64,000 nt of DNA from Antilocapra americana (GCA_007570785.1 ML660774.1:9695742-9759741), one strand, 5' to 3'. Positions 46,280 through 58,659 are shown, counted from the stretch's first letter. The notes: generated by a model from the sequence alone, not told the origin. Numbers and translations are program-made.

Positions 46280-47770
46280 GCTAAAAACAAATTCCTTTTT
46301 TATTATCCAGTATGTGTTTATCTTCCCGTTTCAGTGATATCCATTAATAGGTTTATCACTTCTCCAACAGTCCCTCCTATCCCAGTCCATTTCACTCCAC
46401 TCTGTTTCATTCTGTGTGTTCTTCACCCATTCTCTTCTGTCTTGGTTCCTCTTCTTCAGTTTGACATTCACCCAGTTGTAAAATGTCACTTAATTCTGTA
46501 TCTGAATAGAACCCCTGCTCTATTTGACTATCACTGCCTTACTTTAGGTTCTCATCAAATCTTGCTGGTGTTCAGTCACTCAGTCTTGTCTGACTCTTTG
46601 CGACCCCATGGACTGTAGCACACCAGGCTGCCCTGTCCTTTACGTCTCCCAGAGCTTGCTCAAACTCATGTCCTTTGAGTGAGTGATGCCATCCAACCAT
46701 CTTGTCCTCTGTCATCCCCTTCTCCAGTGAGTCAGATCTTTGCATCAGGTGACCAAAGTATTGGAGTTTAGCTTCAGCATCAGTCCATCCAATGAATATT
46801 CAGGACTGATTTTCATTAGGGTTGACTGGTTTGATCTGCTTGCAGTCCAAGGAACTCTCAAGAGTCTTCCCCAACACCACAGTCCACAGGCATCAATTCT
46901 TCTGCGCTCAACCTTCTTTGTGGTCCAACTCTCGCATTCATACGTGACTACTAGAAAAACCATAGCGTTGCCTATACGGACCTTTGTTGGCAAAGTAATG
47001 TCTCTGCTTTTGAATGTGCTGTCTAGGTTTGTCATAGAATATGCTGTCTAGGTTTGCTTCTTCCAAGGAGCCAGCATCTTTTAATTTCATGGCTTCAGTC
47101 CCCACCTGCAGTGATTTGGGAGCCCAAGAAAGTAAAGTCTGTCACTATTTCCATAGCTATTTCCCATGAAGTAATGGAAGTGGCTTCCATGATCTTCATT
47201 TTTTGAATGTAGAGTTTCATGCCAGCCTTTTCACTCTGTTCTTTCACTGTCATCAAGAGGCTCTTCAGTTCCTCTTTGCTTTCTGCCATAAGGGTGGTGT
47301 CGTCTGCATGATCTTGTCTATTTCAAGAAACTACTTCCTACCTCTCATCTCCTACCATTCCATGTTTTCCTTCATTTTCTCCCAGTTATTTTCCTAGAGC
47401 AGAAAGCAAAAGTGTTAATGTAATATCTTGCTTAAAATCTCTGATTGCTTCCCATAATCTACTCAATGAAGTCTAAATTATTTATCATCTTACACATGGT
47501 GTGTAAGTGTCTATTGCCTACCCAGTCCTCTGGCCTCTTGGCCACAGTATTTATCTCTTTGAGCAATGTCTCAGAACATGACATTTCCTAAGACTAATCA
47601 GTTTGCACAGATTATTCCTTTCCATCTGGACCTTTCCCTTCTTCATCTGGCAGTTTCTAGTCATCACTGAAGATTCAGGTTAATTTTCCCCATTGTGAAG
47701 CTCTTTCATATTTTCCCTAGTCAGTCACTAGGAACTTTAAACCTATATTGCTGTATTAAACCTGTATTGT
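46280..47770 (+). mobile_element. L2-like LINE, split by BovB
   Basis: Pieces at about 46280-46567 and 47330-47770 share the L2 3' style: 'cttaaaatctctgattgctt', 'cctacccagtcctctggcct', 'tctggacctttcccttcttc', 'agattcaggttaattttccc'. The BovB at 46568-47312 separates them. Confidence 0.5.
46568..47312 (-). mobile_element. BovB LINE fragment nested in L2
   Basis: Antisense BovB from the 3' end 'gtgttcagtcactcagtctt' to inside the RT active-site box, where 'gtcgtctgca' (47299-47308) encodes ADD, so the Asp-Asp pair is intact just before the truncation. Minus frames at 46745-47035 and 47095-47289 cover the C-terminal region. A short duplication of 'atgctgtctaggtttg' occurs at about 47019-47056. 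Confidence 0.96.
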
Positions 47771-48099
47771 GATGTTAATCAACTACATAGCAGAAGAAAA
47801 GGAGATATTTATTTGTTGCTGGATTGGATGAATAGCAAAGAATTTTGCCAGTTCTCATCAATATCTTTTACAGAGCTAATTTAAAAATCCTTACTTTTAT
47901 CCCTAATCCCCACCCCTCATCTCAGTCCCCTAGCTACTCTGCAGATCTAACACTCTATACAGCAGCTTTTTAAAAAGGTCAAATAGGTCATATGTGGATA
48001 TGTTTTAAAGACTGAAAATAAAGATTAAGAAATATTTGAAAAAGATAGAAAATAATTCAAGAGAATTTATTGTGTTCAGCATTATTTCAATGTGTCAGT
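47771..48099. other. No recognised feature
   Basis: Unassigned AT-rich DNA. Confidence 0.4.
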
Positions 48100-50217
48100 T
48101 AAAAAAATATATTTTCTTCATCTATATTGAGATATAATTGACACACTATGTAAGTTTAAGGTGTACAGCATAATGACAGATGTTTCCCTCATGAAGTGGT
48201 TAACAAAATAAGGTTATGTCACATAATTACTGTGTATGGGATGGGGAGGGTAAGAACTTTCAGGATTTACTCTCTTAGCAGTTTTCAAGTGTATAATATT
48301 AGTACTGTTAACTACAGATGTCATGATGCATTTATTTGTCTTATAACTGGAAGTTTGTACTCTTTTATCAGCATCTCCCCTTTTTCCCCAAACTCCAGCT
48401 GTTGGAAACCCCCATTCTATTCTGTTTCCATGAGCTCGGCTTTTGTAGATTCCACACATAAATGACATCAACCACATTGGTCTTTCTCTGTCTGACTTTT
48501 TAAACTTAGCATTAATGCCATTTTTAATGTTTTTTATGTCATAATTTATCTATTTTTATGCCATGTGTTCACTAACAACTTGTTGTAGCTCTAGTTATTT
48601 TTAATACTTTTGTCCTTTAGACATTTTACTAGAGTTAACTGGTTAACACAGTGCCATATTGTACCATTAGATTGTTCTGGATTTGACTGTATGCTAACGT
48701 TTAGCAGTGTGTTGTCCTTTTTCATATGCTTTCATGCTGCTGATTAGAATCCTCGTTTCAGCTTGAAGAACTCCTTTGGCCTTTCTTGTATGGTGATGCC
48801 TTCCCTCAGCTTTTGTTTGTTTGGGGCAGTCTTTCTCTCTCCTTCATTTTTGAAGGACAGCTTTGCTGTGGAGAATATTCTTGTTTTGGATTTTTTGTTT
48901 TTCTTTCAGCACTTCAAATTCTTTATTAGATAAATTGCTGATCTCCATGTCTTCAGGGTCAGTTACTCGGAAAAAAAAAAAGTTTTTTTCTTTGCTAGTA
49001 TCTCATTTCATTGATTTTTCTTGTTCCTTGAAGTCTGTCATTCTGTCCTCACATTTCAAGGAGCCGTCATCTGCTGCAGTCTTTACTGCCTGACTTCGGG
49101 AGAGAAATACCTTCTATCAATCCTATTAGTGACTCTGAGGCTTTCTCGGTCCTTCTGTGGCTGCACCTGCTCTGTCCTTATTTCTTGCTCTTGTGGCAAA
49201 ATCCTGAAGCTCGTCTGCTGTCTGTCCATCCTGTGGAGCCTGGCCGTGTGTTGGAGAACCTCGCTTTTCCTTCCCCGAGGACCTTCTCTCCCAGGACTGC
49301 TGAGTGAAGCTAGCTTTCTGCGTGTATTCAGCTGGCACAGAAAGGAAAGCCCACCCGGGCCATGCTTGGGAATGCATGCGGGGAGTCGGCCACCCGGTGG
49401 AGGGGCTGTGGGTGAGATCAGTGAAGCGCTGGTGGTACCCCTGGGTCTGCGCAGACGAGGCGTCCCCCGTGGCCCCTGGGCAGGCCTGCTGATAGTCTCT
49501 GATGCAGTTCGTAGGAGCCCTGTCCTCCTAACGCACCCTGCTCTGAGCCACGGCTGCTGCTCTCCCAGCCGCCAGGGCCCCCCAGTTGCACAGCTCCTGA
49601 CTCAGTGCCCTGATGAGGTGGGGAGAGAAGTGGGCTTCTTTAGCAGTGTCCTGCATGGCTTGGGAGGCTGGGCATTCACCCCTTGGCTCTTACTTTTCCC
49701 CACGTGAGAAATCATGGACCCAGAAGTCCTCTGCTGGCACTGAGCTCTGCCGCCTGAGGGTGGAAATAATGCTGTGAAGTCACATGGTTCTCCTTTGCCT
49801 CTCCAGTGCAGCCTAAATGGGCTTTTTTTGTTTTGTTTCTTTCCTCTCCTGAACAGTATGCTCAAATGTCTCTGCTGGACTCGTGGGCATCCACAAAGGC
49901 TCCCTGGTCCCTGGGTGATGTCTAATTCAGTGTCCTTCCAGGGTGCCCGGATCAGGGCTGAGGAGCTGGAGCCGGTTCCTGGGCCACATCTAGGGCCACA
50001 GAGGACCTTGATGAGGTCTCTACTCCTATTACGTGGAGCTCAGTGGAGAACCTCCTCCCAGGTTCCCTGGCCTGTGGTGCTGGTGACAGAACCAGGGCCA
50101 GATGGTGCTGTAGGCGAGTCCTCAGGGGTGTAGAGCTGTTTCCAGATCTAAGCCCATGGTCATTGAGTCCACCAGCTGGGTGCAAGCCTACCTTTCCCAA
50201 ATGGCTCTGCTCCTTCT
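48100..50217 (-). mobile_element. Old L1, HAL1-like, antisense
   Basis: 48100-48540 is old L1 3' UTR ('tgagatataattgacacact', 'gtgtacagcataatgacaga'). 48640-49100 follows the ORF1 end and coiled-coil region in antisense ('cttccctcagcttttgtttg', 'ctgatctccatgtcttcagg'). 49100-50217 is GC-rich with CpGs, as in an L1 5' region ('gctcaaatgtctctgctgga', 'tcgtgggcatccacaaaggc'). ORF2 seems absent, which is the HAL1 layout, though a deletion could look the same. The forward 228-codon open frame at 49021-49707 and others here run opposite to the element and are not genes. Confidence 0.68.
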
Positions 50218-50345
50218 TTGTTGTTTAGTTCTCAAGTCATGTCAGACTCTTTGCAACCCTGTGGACTGTAGCCCATCAGGCTTCTCCGTCCTTGGGATTC
50301 TCCAGGCATGAGTGCTGGAGTGGGTTGCCATTTCCTTCTTCAGTC
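50218..50345 (-). mobile_element. Bov-tA SINE, truncated
   Basis: 'ttgtttagttctcaagtcat' to 'tgggttgccatttccttctt'. The tRNA-like head is missing. It sits at the 5' edge of the old L1. Confidence 0.93.
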
Positions 50346-51521
50346 CTTTTTAGACTGTGCCAGTTTCCTACCTGGATCCCACAAAGGTACTTTTGTTCAT
50401 GGATGGATGTCAAATTACTATAAGTTTGGGGAGAGAGCATCTTTTTCAGTCACCTTATTGACATCATTTCCCAATATATCATTTTTTTTTTGTAATGTGT
50501 TTGTGGAATGACTCTTTATTAAGTATCACTATTATGTCTATAGGAAGTCATGTAATCAATTTAATATGTAAGGTAATATAGCCTCAAAATCAGATTTTTT
50601 AATTCTAAATTGTGATCGTTTTCACAATTATGAGTTCACATTTTTGATGTTTTACTGTAAATTATTGCTGAGTAACACTGCATAGACTTAAAGTCAGAAA
50701 CCATAAGTTTATTGTATAAATTGGTATCCATATAAAATTTTCTCCAAAGCTGTTTAGTAACATATTGAAGTGGACAGAGAGTGCTCAATGATTCCTTTTA
50801 ATATATGTGCCTATGAATGAAAAAAATTAAATGGAAGAATGGATTCCTAGGATCTGTCTTGGGAGATAAAAGACAACAGGCAACTAAGTTGAATTCTCTA
50901 ATTTTGACAGGGGCTAACTAAACAACTGGTATATTGCCAGACAGTGATTTAAGCTATGGTCATGCTGCAACAAGCATCTGTTTTATAAATAAATGAAACA
51001 TCTTGTTCAGATGGCTAAGAGGTATCTTCAGTTCAGAACTGACCGGTCTTTGGTGAAATACTTCTAATTAATCTAATTGATTAAGTCCATGCTTGAGGGA
51101 CATTTTTCAACCAAAGCCTCCTAATTGTTTATCAATGGGTGTGATTCACATTCAGCTTTATCTGGGCGCTTCTTGAGCTCTTTAAAGATAGCCAAATAGA
51201 GAGGAAAAAATATTTTAGAAACACTTTAGAATGGACTTTAATCATTGGTAGAACAGCAGCTGGGAAGTCACAGCACTTACTAGAATAGAATGCAGTTTGT
51301 TTCCTTTCTTTTATTCCTTGTTTTATTTATTTATTTATTTTTTGCCTGAGAACACTGTGCCTCATTCATATGTAATTATGAAAGACCTCTGGATCATTTA
51401 GCTGTCCCTGGAGCTCTCTAATGTGTGTTGGCCCCTGCTCTTGCTATTCATCTCACCTACTCTTCTTTACATCCTCAAAGATACCTTTTCCCTTTCCATA
51501 TTTTCATCTCTCATATATGTC
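50346..51521. other. No recognised gene
   Basis: AT-rich unassigned DNA with a short (TTTA)n tract at about 51323-51345. Confidence 0.4.
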
Positions 51522-51576
<55 letters not shown>

Positions 51577-51578
51577 TG
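51522..51578. repeat. (TG)n(TA)n microsatellite
   Basis: About five TG units run into about 23 TA units, next to a CHR SINE. Confidence 0.96.
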
Positions 51579-51581
51579 TAT

Positions 51582-51715
51582 TTTTAAATAATACTTGTTT
51601 GGCTATGTCAAGTCTCACTTGTGGCAGGTGAGATATAGTTCCTTGACCCAGGATTGAACCCTGGCCCCTAGCATTGGGAGTGCATGGTCTTAGCCACTGG
51701 ACCACCAGGGAAGTC
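51582..51715 (-). mobile_element. CHR-type SINE, antisense
   Basis: 'ttgtttggctatgtcaagtc', B box 'gattgaaccctggcccctag' and head 'gccactggaccaccagggaa'. Confidence 0.88.
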
Positions 51716-52060
51716 TCATCTCATTGTATATTTTGCAAATTAGCAATTTATATCTTTAAATTTGAAAATAGCAAGCACTAGGTAAATAATCTATCATGTT
51801 AGAAATGTTACATTCAAGTATACCACTGGAATATAGTCAACAGAGTTCTCTTTGCAGCTAAAAATCCAGATGATTATATATAATCGTATAGGAATATACT
51901 TGATATGCCATTATAAGAAAAAATTATGTTGCTGAAAAATAGCCCAACATAGACTTTGGTTTTTTGAACATAACACAGTAGGTGGTCCCTTCAGTGTCCT
52001 GTTTGTGAATCAAAGTACCAGAGGCCCTGGCTTCTTGGCCCAGTGGAGAATTAGGTGTGG

Positions 52061-52261
52061 TTAAGTTGCTCAGTCATGTCAGACTCATTGCAACTCCATG
52101 GGCTGTAGCCTGCCAGGCTCCTCCATCCATGGGATTTTCCAGGCAAGAATACTGGAGTGGGTTGCCGTTTCCTCCTCCAGGGAATCTTCTGGACCCAGGG
52201 ATCGAACCCGGGTCTCCCTCACTGTGGGTAGACTGTACCGTCTGAGCTACCAGGAAAGCTC
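52061..52261 (-). mobile_element. Bov-tA SINE, 11 bp TSD
   Basis: Full antisense copy. Exact TSD 'attaggtgtgg' at 52050-52060 and 52262-52272. Confidence 0.98.
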
Positions 52262-52337
52262 ATTAGGTGTGGATAGGTTTCTAATTTAATAGGCTTATCA
52301 GGATTGGTAGTGATTTAAATGTAGTGCTTTTTATTTT

Positions 52338-52541
52338 CGGAGAAGGCAATGGCACGACTGACATGACTGAGCAACTTCACTTTGACTTTCCACTTTCACG
52401 CATTGGAGAAGGAAATGACAACCCACTCCAGTGTTCTTGCCTGGAGAATCCCAGGGACGAGGGAGCCTGGTGGGCTGCTGTCTATGGGGTCGCACAGAGT
52501 CGGACACGACTGAAGCGACTTAGCAGCAGCAGCAGCAGCAA
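52338..52541 (+). mobile_element. BovA2 dimer SINE, 11 bp TSD
   Basis: Forward BovA2: a partial first unit ('cggagaaggcaatggcacga' to 'cactttcacgcattgg'), then a full second BovA unit and an (AGC)n tail at 52521-52540. Exact TSD 'ctttttatttt' at 52327-52337 and 52542-52552. Well preserved. Confidence 0.98.
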
Positions 52542-52602
52542 CTTTTTATTTTAAAGTTGACTTTTACCTTATTAGGGTATTTACCTTATCAGAATTAGAA
52601 CC

Positions 52603-52817
52603 GCTTGCTCAGTTCTCAGTCATGACAGACTCTTTATGGCCCCATAGATTGTAGCCTGCAAGTCTCCTCTGTCCATGGGGTTCTCTAGGCAAGAATACTA
52701 GAGTTTGTGGTCACTTCCTACTCCAGGAAATCTTCCCAACTCAAGGATCAACCATGTCTCCTGCCTCTCCTGCATTGCAGGCAGATTCTTTATCACTAAG
52801 CCGTTGGGAAAACCCCA
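52603..52817 (-). mobile_element. Bov-tA SINE
   Basis: Antisense copy, 'gcttgctcagttctcagtca' to 'aagccgttgggaaaacccc', more diverged than its neighbours. TSD 'tagaacc' at 52596-52602 and 52818-52824. Confidence 0.95.
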
Positions 52818-52888
52818 TAGAACCACTGTGTTTACTTTCAATTAATTGGTGAGAAAATCATCTAAGGTTTTTCTTAAAAAGTGTATCT

Positions 52889-53015
52889 AGGACTTCACTG
52901 GTGGTTCAGTGGTTATAGCTCCATGTTTCTACTGCAGGAGGCAAGGGTTCAGTCCCTGGTCGGGGATCTAAGAGCCCACGTCTAAGTGAGATCTAAAGCC
53001 CTAGGCAAACACACG
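52889..53015 (+). mobile_element. CHR-type SINE
   Basis: 'aggacttcactggtggttca', 'gtggttatagctccatgttt' and B box 'gggttcagtccctggtcg'. 'tgtatct' occurs just before (52882-52888) and after the A-rich tail (53021-53027), a probable TSD. Confidence 0.88.
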
Positions 53016-55509
53016 AAAAATGTATCTTGAAAAGAATGTATCAGCATAACTGAATGTCCAGAACTGTGTGAGAAGTCATAGAAGATACTAAAGAAATAAT
53101 TTCTATGTCTTGATATAGATTATAATTGAGCTGGGAAGAAAAGATGTATACCTTGAAAAATTAGAAGTAAACTCCACGGTATGTTTTAACCTTCTGGTTT
53201 ACATTTTAAGAATCACAATTCCAATCTTGATCTCAAAACCATGATTTAGTTCTTTCAGTCCTGCTGAACACAGTATATCCCCTCCAGGCTGGATTAGCCT
53301 TCCATGACTGACAGTGTAAAACTGAACAAATGACCTCCTCCTCTCCTGAAACACTCCCTTATAAACTGCCCTTTCCATTAGTAATAACAGTAATTTTTTT
53401 AAGGTGACTAGACATTTTAATATGCTTTACCTCTTATTTTCTTGTCAGCAAGAGTGGCATTTTTTACTCTTTAAAAAAATATAAAACAACAGCAGTTTTC
53501 TCTTGTCAAATCTTGTGGCCTAGGCTAACTCTTGTGTGTTTATTACACCCCAATCTAGATCTACTGAGCTCAGTCACATGTAAGTCACTTAGTTCAAGGT
53601 TTGGCACCTGCTAAATGCTGTCAAGTTTTAGGCTATTATTTGTATATTATCATCGTCACTATTATCACTCATTTTTGCTATTACTCCAGATTGCCTTAGA
53701 GCAAAGCAAATGCACATAATCAAATCTTTTCATCTTCCTGTGTTTTTTAAAATGTTTCTAAAACTTATCAGTCTTTCCTCTTCATTTTTATATTAAATCA
53801 CTATTAATTGTTTGTCAGCCTTTGTCAGATTTTTGCATCCATTTTCCCCTCTCTGTGTACCATATTATTTTAAGTACTCGTTTCATTTAACTTGGAATTT
53901 GCTGTAGACTCTCAATTCTCTTTGCCATATAATTTGTTTTATGACTGGTAACCAGATAATCTTTTAAAGCATAGCTCCATTTATATTACTTCTGCTCTCA
54001 AAAGATTTCAACAATTTCCTTGCCTACTGAATACCCTTCACAGTCTTTAACCTAACACGGATGTCCTTAATATTCTGCTTCCTGGCGATGTCTCTGGCCT
54101 TATCACCTACCATCCCCTCCTGTAGTGCAGCATATCAGAGTAGTATTTAATTCTCATTCATTCAACAAATGTGTAGCAAAGACTTCCAGCAGCAGGTTTC
54201 ATTCTGAGTATGCCAATACAACATGAGTCAGAAAGACTGCTTCATGACTCACATCACTTTGTTCATAGCATCTTTGCTTCCATCTCTCAGACATTTTTCT
54301 TCTCATTTACCCCTATCTTATTTGATGGATTTGAAATAGATATTCACCATCTAATTTACAAAGCCTTATGGTCATTCTCGCTGAACACTCCGTTTGTCTC
54401 TCTCGTGCCCACTGTATTATATCTTTTTCATCACACTTAGCATTTTCACTGTTGGTCTGCCTTCCATTCAGTGCATGGAGATTCCTTGAACCCTAGACAA
54501 ATAGCACTGAAGCTTGAATATTTCTTCTAAAAGTGGGGGCTACTCTTTCTTGTTCTATTCACCTTTCACAGTTTTTCCATCCTGTCCATGGAACCAGCTA
54601 CTGCCGAGTCTGCTGCTTTAAAAACCTACGGTTGTAAGATTCAGTGTAGAAACTATGGGCAAGCACATCACCAACTGGTATAAGTGGACATTCTACACTA
54701 TTTTTTTCTGTGAATTTTGAATTTTTTCCTCTCTTAAATTTCCCCAAGTAGCAGACTGCCAAAGGGCTGCAAAGAAGGGAAGATCAGCAGTTGCTGAAAT
54801 TTGTAAGCTGAGGACATTACATTGTTTGAAATATCCATATAATTGAAGGAACAGTGGTATTTTAGCTTGGCTTATCTGTGTAATAGATCCAACTGTCCAC
54901 TTTACGGAGCATGTGCAGACATAGCTTATGTTGCAACCCCGTCTTAACCACTTATCCTTTCTATAATTTCAGCCGCACAAATATACTTCTTTAGTCCCTC
55001 TCGTATCATATTACCACACAGTCACCAATTTGCTGAGGAAGTAGTTTCAAAAGAATCCTGATTTGCAGAGCCCAGATTTCCTCAGCTCAAGGTCGTGTAT
55101 GTCCTAAAGTAAAAACAAAATCCGCTTCAATGAGTAAACTCAGTGGAGCTGAGTGTACAGTTCAGGGAACTTTAATAGCTATTTCATGCAGAACACAGAC
55201 CGCCTCTTTCTGATTTAGTTTGTATATAATCTGGCCAGGAGGGGAGAGGCCCTGCCTTTATCTTTATCTTCTGTCCAAGGTGACTTTAAAGCAAACAGTC
55301 CTTATGTGTTTCTGTTGGAAAATTCTGTCTATAAATATTATTATGTTTGAAATTATTTGTAGGTAATTCATAAGTCCAATAATATTTTATTGTTAAGAAA
55401 AGTTATCAATAGTAAGATGAGGTAATGATAATAGCCAATTGTCATTTAAAGTTGATAGCTGATTCCTTTTTCAACATGTGTGATTTGTCAAGGGCAGAGG
55501 TTTATCTGT
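53016..55509. other. No recognised gene; weak MIR/L2-like patches
   Basis: About 2.5 kb. 53570-53690 ('ttcaaggtttggcacctgct') is vaguely MIR-like and 54000-54480 vaguely L2-like; neither is firm. A 76-codon frame at 54210-54440 is incidental. Confidence 0.35.
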
Positions 55510-55705
55510 GGTATGTAAGTGTGCAGTCCCTGAAGACAGACAGTGGATTTGAGTCTGGTCTCTAAATTTCCTCCTTGTGTGGCCTTAAATGGTTCATTCA
55601 CTTATCTTTTTTCTAAGCCTTCCCTCCCTCCGTAGTAAAACAGGGATAATAATTCTACTTATCTCGGAGTAAGTACTCTATAAATTTTTAGCTCGTATCA
55701 TTTAT
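55510..55705 (+). mobile_element. MIR SINE
   Basis: 'gtggatttgagtctggtctc', 'tccttgtgtggccttaaatg' and 'aaaacagggataataattct' give forward MIR order. Confidence 0.72.
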
Positions 55706-55984
55706 TAAGAAGGCATTAACTATATTGAAGGAATGATGATATCTTTCAACATTCTTTGTGACCTTTATATCTGTCTGCTGATTTAAAGCATCTTTTTGAA
55801 TCAAAATATATAACCTATTTTTTACCTTGTTCATTTGAGAGCAGCACCATTTGAATATACAGCTGGTACTGTTCTCCCAGGTAATCATTGAACAGTGGTA
55901 GTCATCCAGCAATTAGAGTAGATGGTTAATTACCTGACATGAGGTTTGACTTTTGATGCCAAATAGCATTTTTAATGTATTTTT

Positions 55985-56105
55985 AATAGACGTTATGAGC
56001 AATCTTAAATTCATGGAAAATTTTGAGTAGAAAGTACAGAATTCCCATAAATTACTCTCCCACCAAAAGCATTTTTTATTGACAGTGCAATTATAGAACG
56101 AAGGT
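55985..56105 (-). mobile_element. Possible old L1 3' fragment
   Basis: 'aattcatggaaaattttgag' and 'gtacagaattcccataaatt' resemble an old antisense L1 or similar repeat. Weak. Confidence 0.28.
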
Positions 56106-56873
56106 TGCTTGCTGTCATGGAATCCAACGTCTATTTCTTGTTTATTTTCCTAAGTTAATAAATGTTATCATATATGTCCTAGTTGAAAACATAAAAAAAT
56201 TATAGTATTAAATTTAAGGCATAGATTCAGGGTATTTGTATTTCAGAACAGTAAGAAATATTCATGAAATCTATAGAAAATCTGAAACAGCAGGAAAAAC
56301 AAGGTTTGAATTTTTGTGTATGTTGATGATACTCTTTATCAATGTACCTGAGAACACAAATGGAAATCGTGGTTCAGATGACACAATACCTATTTCTTTA
56401 ATCTATGAGTTCTGGGATAGATTAGAGTATAAAATGTGACTCATTATAAATCAGTTTTCACTTTTCATCGGTAAAGTGAATCAGTAACTCTCATAGAATG
56501 TATTTGATTAAGGAGAGAGAATATTACAAATGAGAAAAGAAAAATCCCGACTGGCTATACAAATGTATTTACATATTAGGACAAGCAAAACTTCTCAATT
56601 AACTAATACATCTCTTCTATACCACTAGACCTTCCTCCCAGGGCAAGCCCTTGCTTCTTAGACTACCAGTGGTTGGTATAAGCTTTAGTGAGATCAAAAA
56701 GGCTAAAATGTAAACCTGGCCATTCCCCCTTGTTTCTAAGACTGGAGCTCAGCTTCTAGTTCTCAGCTCCGCACCAAAGGCACCTGCCCTTTCCCTTGCG
56801 GTCATACTGCTCTGACTTTTAGCTCCAACTCCCACTGCCCACTGATCTTCTGTAGCCTCTGTCCAAACAGTTG
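56106..56873. other. No recognised feature
   Basis: Unassigned AT-rich DNA. Confidence 0.4.
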
Positions 56874-57095
56874 ATTCAGATAGTAAAGAATCTGTCTGCA
56901 ATATGGGAGACTCGGGTTTGATCTCTGGGTTGGGAAGATCCCCTGGAGAAGTGAATGGGTACCCACCCCAGTATTCTTTTATTTTTCACCCCAGTTTTCT
57001 TGACTGGAGAATTCCATGGACAGAGGAGCCTGGCGGGCTGTAGTCCATGGGATTGCAGAGAGTCAGACATGACTGAGCAACTGAAACTCTCACTT
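56874..57095 (+). mobile_element. Bov-tA SINE with internal duplication
   Basis: Forward copy from 'agtaaagaatctgtctgcaa' to 'cagacatgactgagcaactg'. After 'cacccca' the unit 'ccccagt.ttctt' is repeated with a T-rich insert (about 56975-57005). Confidence 0.93.
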
Positions 57096-57606
57096 TTTTC
57101 ACTAGACAGTTTTAGACTTTTAGCAGCACAAGTCTTAGTGGCAGTGTGTTGTGAACTTCAGTACCCAATCCCTCATGAAATTTGGCCTGAATCTGTCAGT
57201 GGGTATTAGGATGGATTTCATTTTTAGAAGGAGCACAACCATTGGTCACAAAAATTTTCCAGAGTGAGGCTTTTTAAAAGAATGTTTGAGGATTTCCAAG
57301 TAGAATTCTTTAATTGTTTTCTTTCCCTTTTATGGCTTTTGGCAGGGGAACTGCATTGCTCTAATATATAAATTTTTTTCCTAATTTTATTGTTTTGGGT
57401 TCCTTGAATATGGCCTGTATGATTCTAGTTTTTGTGTATTAATTTTGATTTTTCTTGTGGCACTAATGCACGTTTGTATGTGTGTGTATAGTATTGTCCC
57501 AGAAAAGAGAAAAAAAAGATTTTCACATAGAATATCCATGTGTGTATTTGGCACAGATATCCACACACAACGTGTAATTATATAGTCATTATGGTGAACA
57601 AGCAAG
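57096..57606. other. No recognised feature
   Basis: Unassigned DNA between two forward SINEs. A 94-codon minus frame (57387-57671) is incidental. Confidence 0.4.
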
Positions 57607-57715
57607 ACTTTAGGACCCGGGTTTGATCCCTGGGTTGGAAAGATCCCCTGGAGGCTGGCACAGCAACCCACTCCAGTCTATGGGGTCACAAAGAGTCGGA
57701 CACGACTCAGCAGCT
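57607..57715 (+). mobile_element. Bov-tA SINE, 5' truncated and internally deleted
   Basis: B box 'cgggtttgatccctgggttg', then a shortened body ('caacccactccagtctatgg') and tail 'gagtcggacacgactcagca'. Followed by a CA microsatellite. Confidence 0.9.
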
Positions 57716-57718
57716 AAC

Positions 57719-57753
<35 letters not shown>

Positions 57754-57760
57754 CACACAC
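57716..57760. repeat. (CA)n microsatellite
   Basis: About 22 CA units with one 'aa' interruption, at the SINE tail. Confidence 0.97.
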
Positions 57761-58659
57761 GGAGAGGGAGAGAAAGTGAACTTATTTCTTCCTCTCACTC
57801 ATTATTTCTTTAAATGTCTTCAATTAACTGTTTTTCTTCTTTCCCTTGAATTTTCATTCACATGACTTTTCTGATGATTCACATATATAAAAAATAAGCC
57901 CTGATCACTTTTAGATTGATTTATTTCAGCGACTGTGGAATCCAGTCCAGTGTAGAAATGAGTGCTGAAGATTCATACCAGATGGAAACTTCTCATCTCC
58001 TCCAGCTTGTTCTGCTTTAGACCTGAACCCAGTGATAGAATGCGAAAGGCATCTCCTTTCCTTAATTTTCCCAATGGGCCCTTTCACCCACTTACACACT
58101 TACAAAGCAGAATTAGAAGGAAGGGAGAGGAGAGAGGAGGGCTGAAGAACAGAGAGGGTCTCACTGCTTGGCTTTTACAGGACCTGCTGGGAGTTGATTC
58201 TGCCTGTGCAGAGGATTAATGCTCTTTCCTGTGGTTATTTTCATGGTTTTCATGCATATTCTGCTCTTGACCGTCTGACCACAGGTCCCTCATCTCAGGC
58301 CTTGCCTCAGATTCTGCTGGCAGCTTGTGGCTGTCCTGAAGTTTCTGCAACAGAATGAATGTTCATCTCCAGTCTCTTTCTGCTGAGAATGTCTCATTTT
58401 TTCAAAGTCTCTTTTAGGCAGAACTTGCTATTTTTTAAACAGGACAAACTAGTATCTACACAAGTTCCACGTCTAGATGCTGAGGAATAGATAGCCAACT
58501 TTAACTGCCCTTGTGAGGAGGATTCTTGCTCCTTAAGCTTGTCTGCCAGAGGCCACTTTAGTTAGTCTTTTGGTTTCATACTTTTTCTTATGTGTAAGGT
58601 ACCAGGTCTTAGTGTCACATCAGCTTTAGCAAACACATGTCATGAGCTCTCCATCAGGG
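57761..58659. other. No recognised gene
   Basis: Unassigned DNA. The 85-codon frame at 57962-58219 shows no domain. Confidence 0.4.

Noticed and set aside
49021..49707. 228-codon forward open frame, the longest in the window
   Set aside because: It lies antisense in the GC-rich 5' part of an old L1/HAL1-like element. GC-rich DNA has few stops, and no domain is recognisable.
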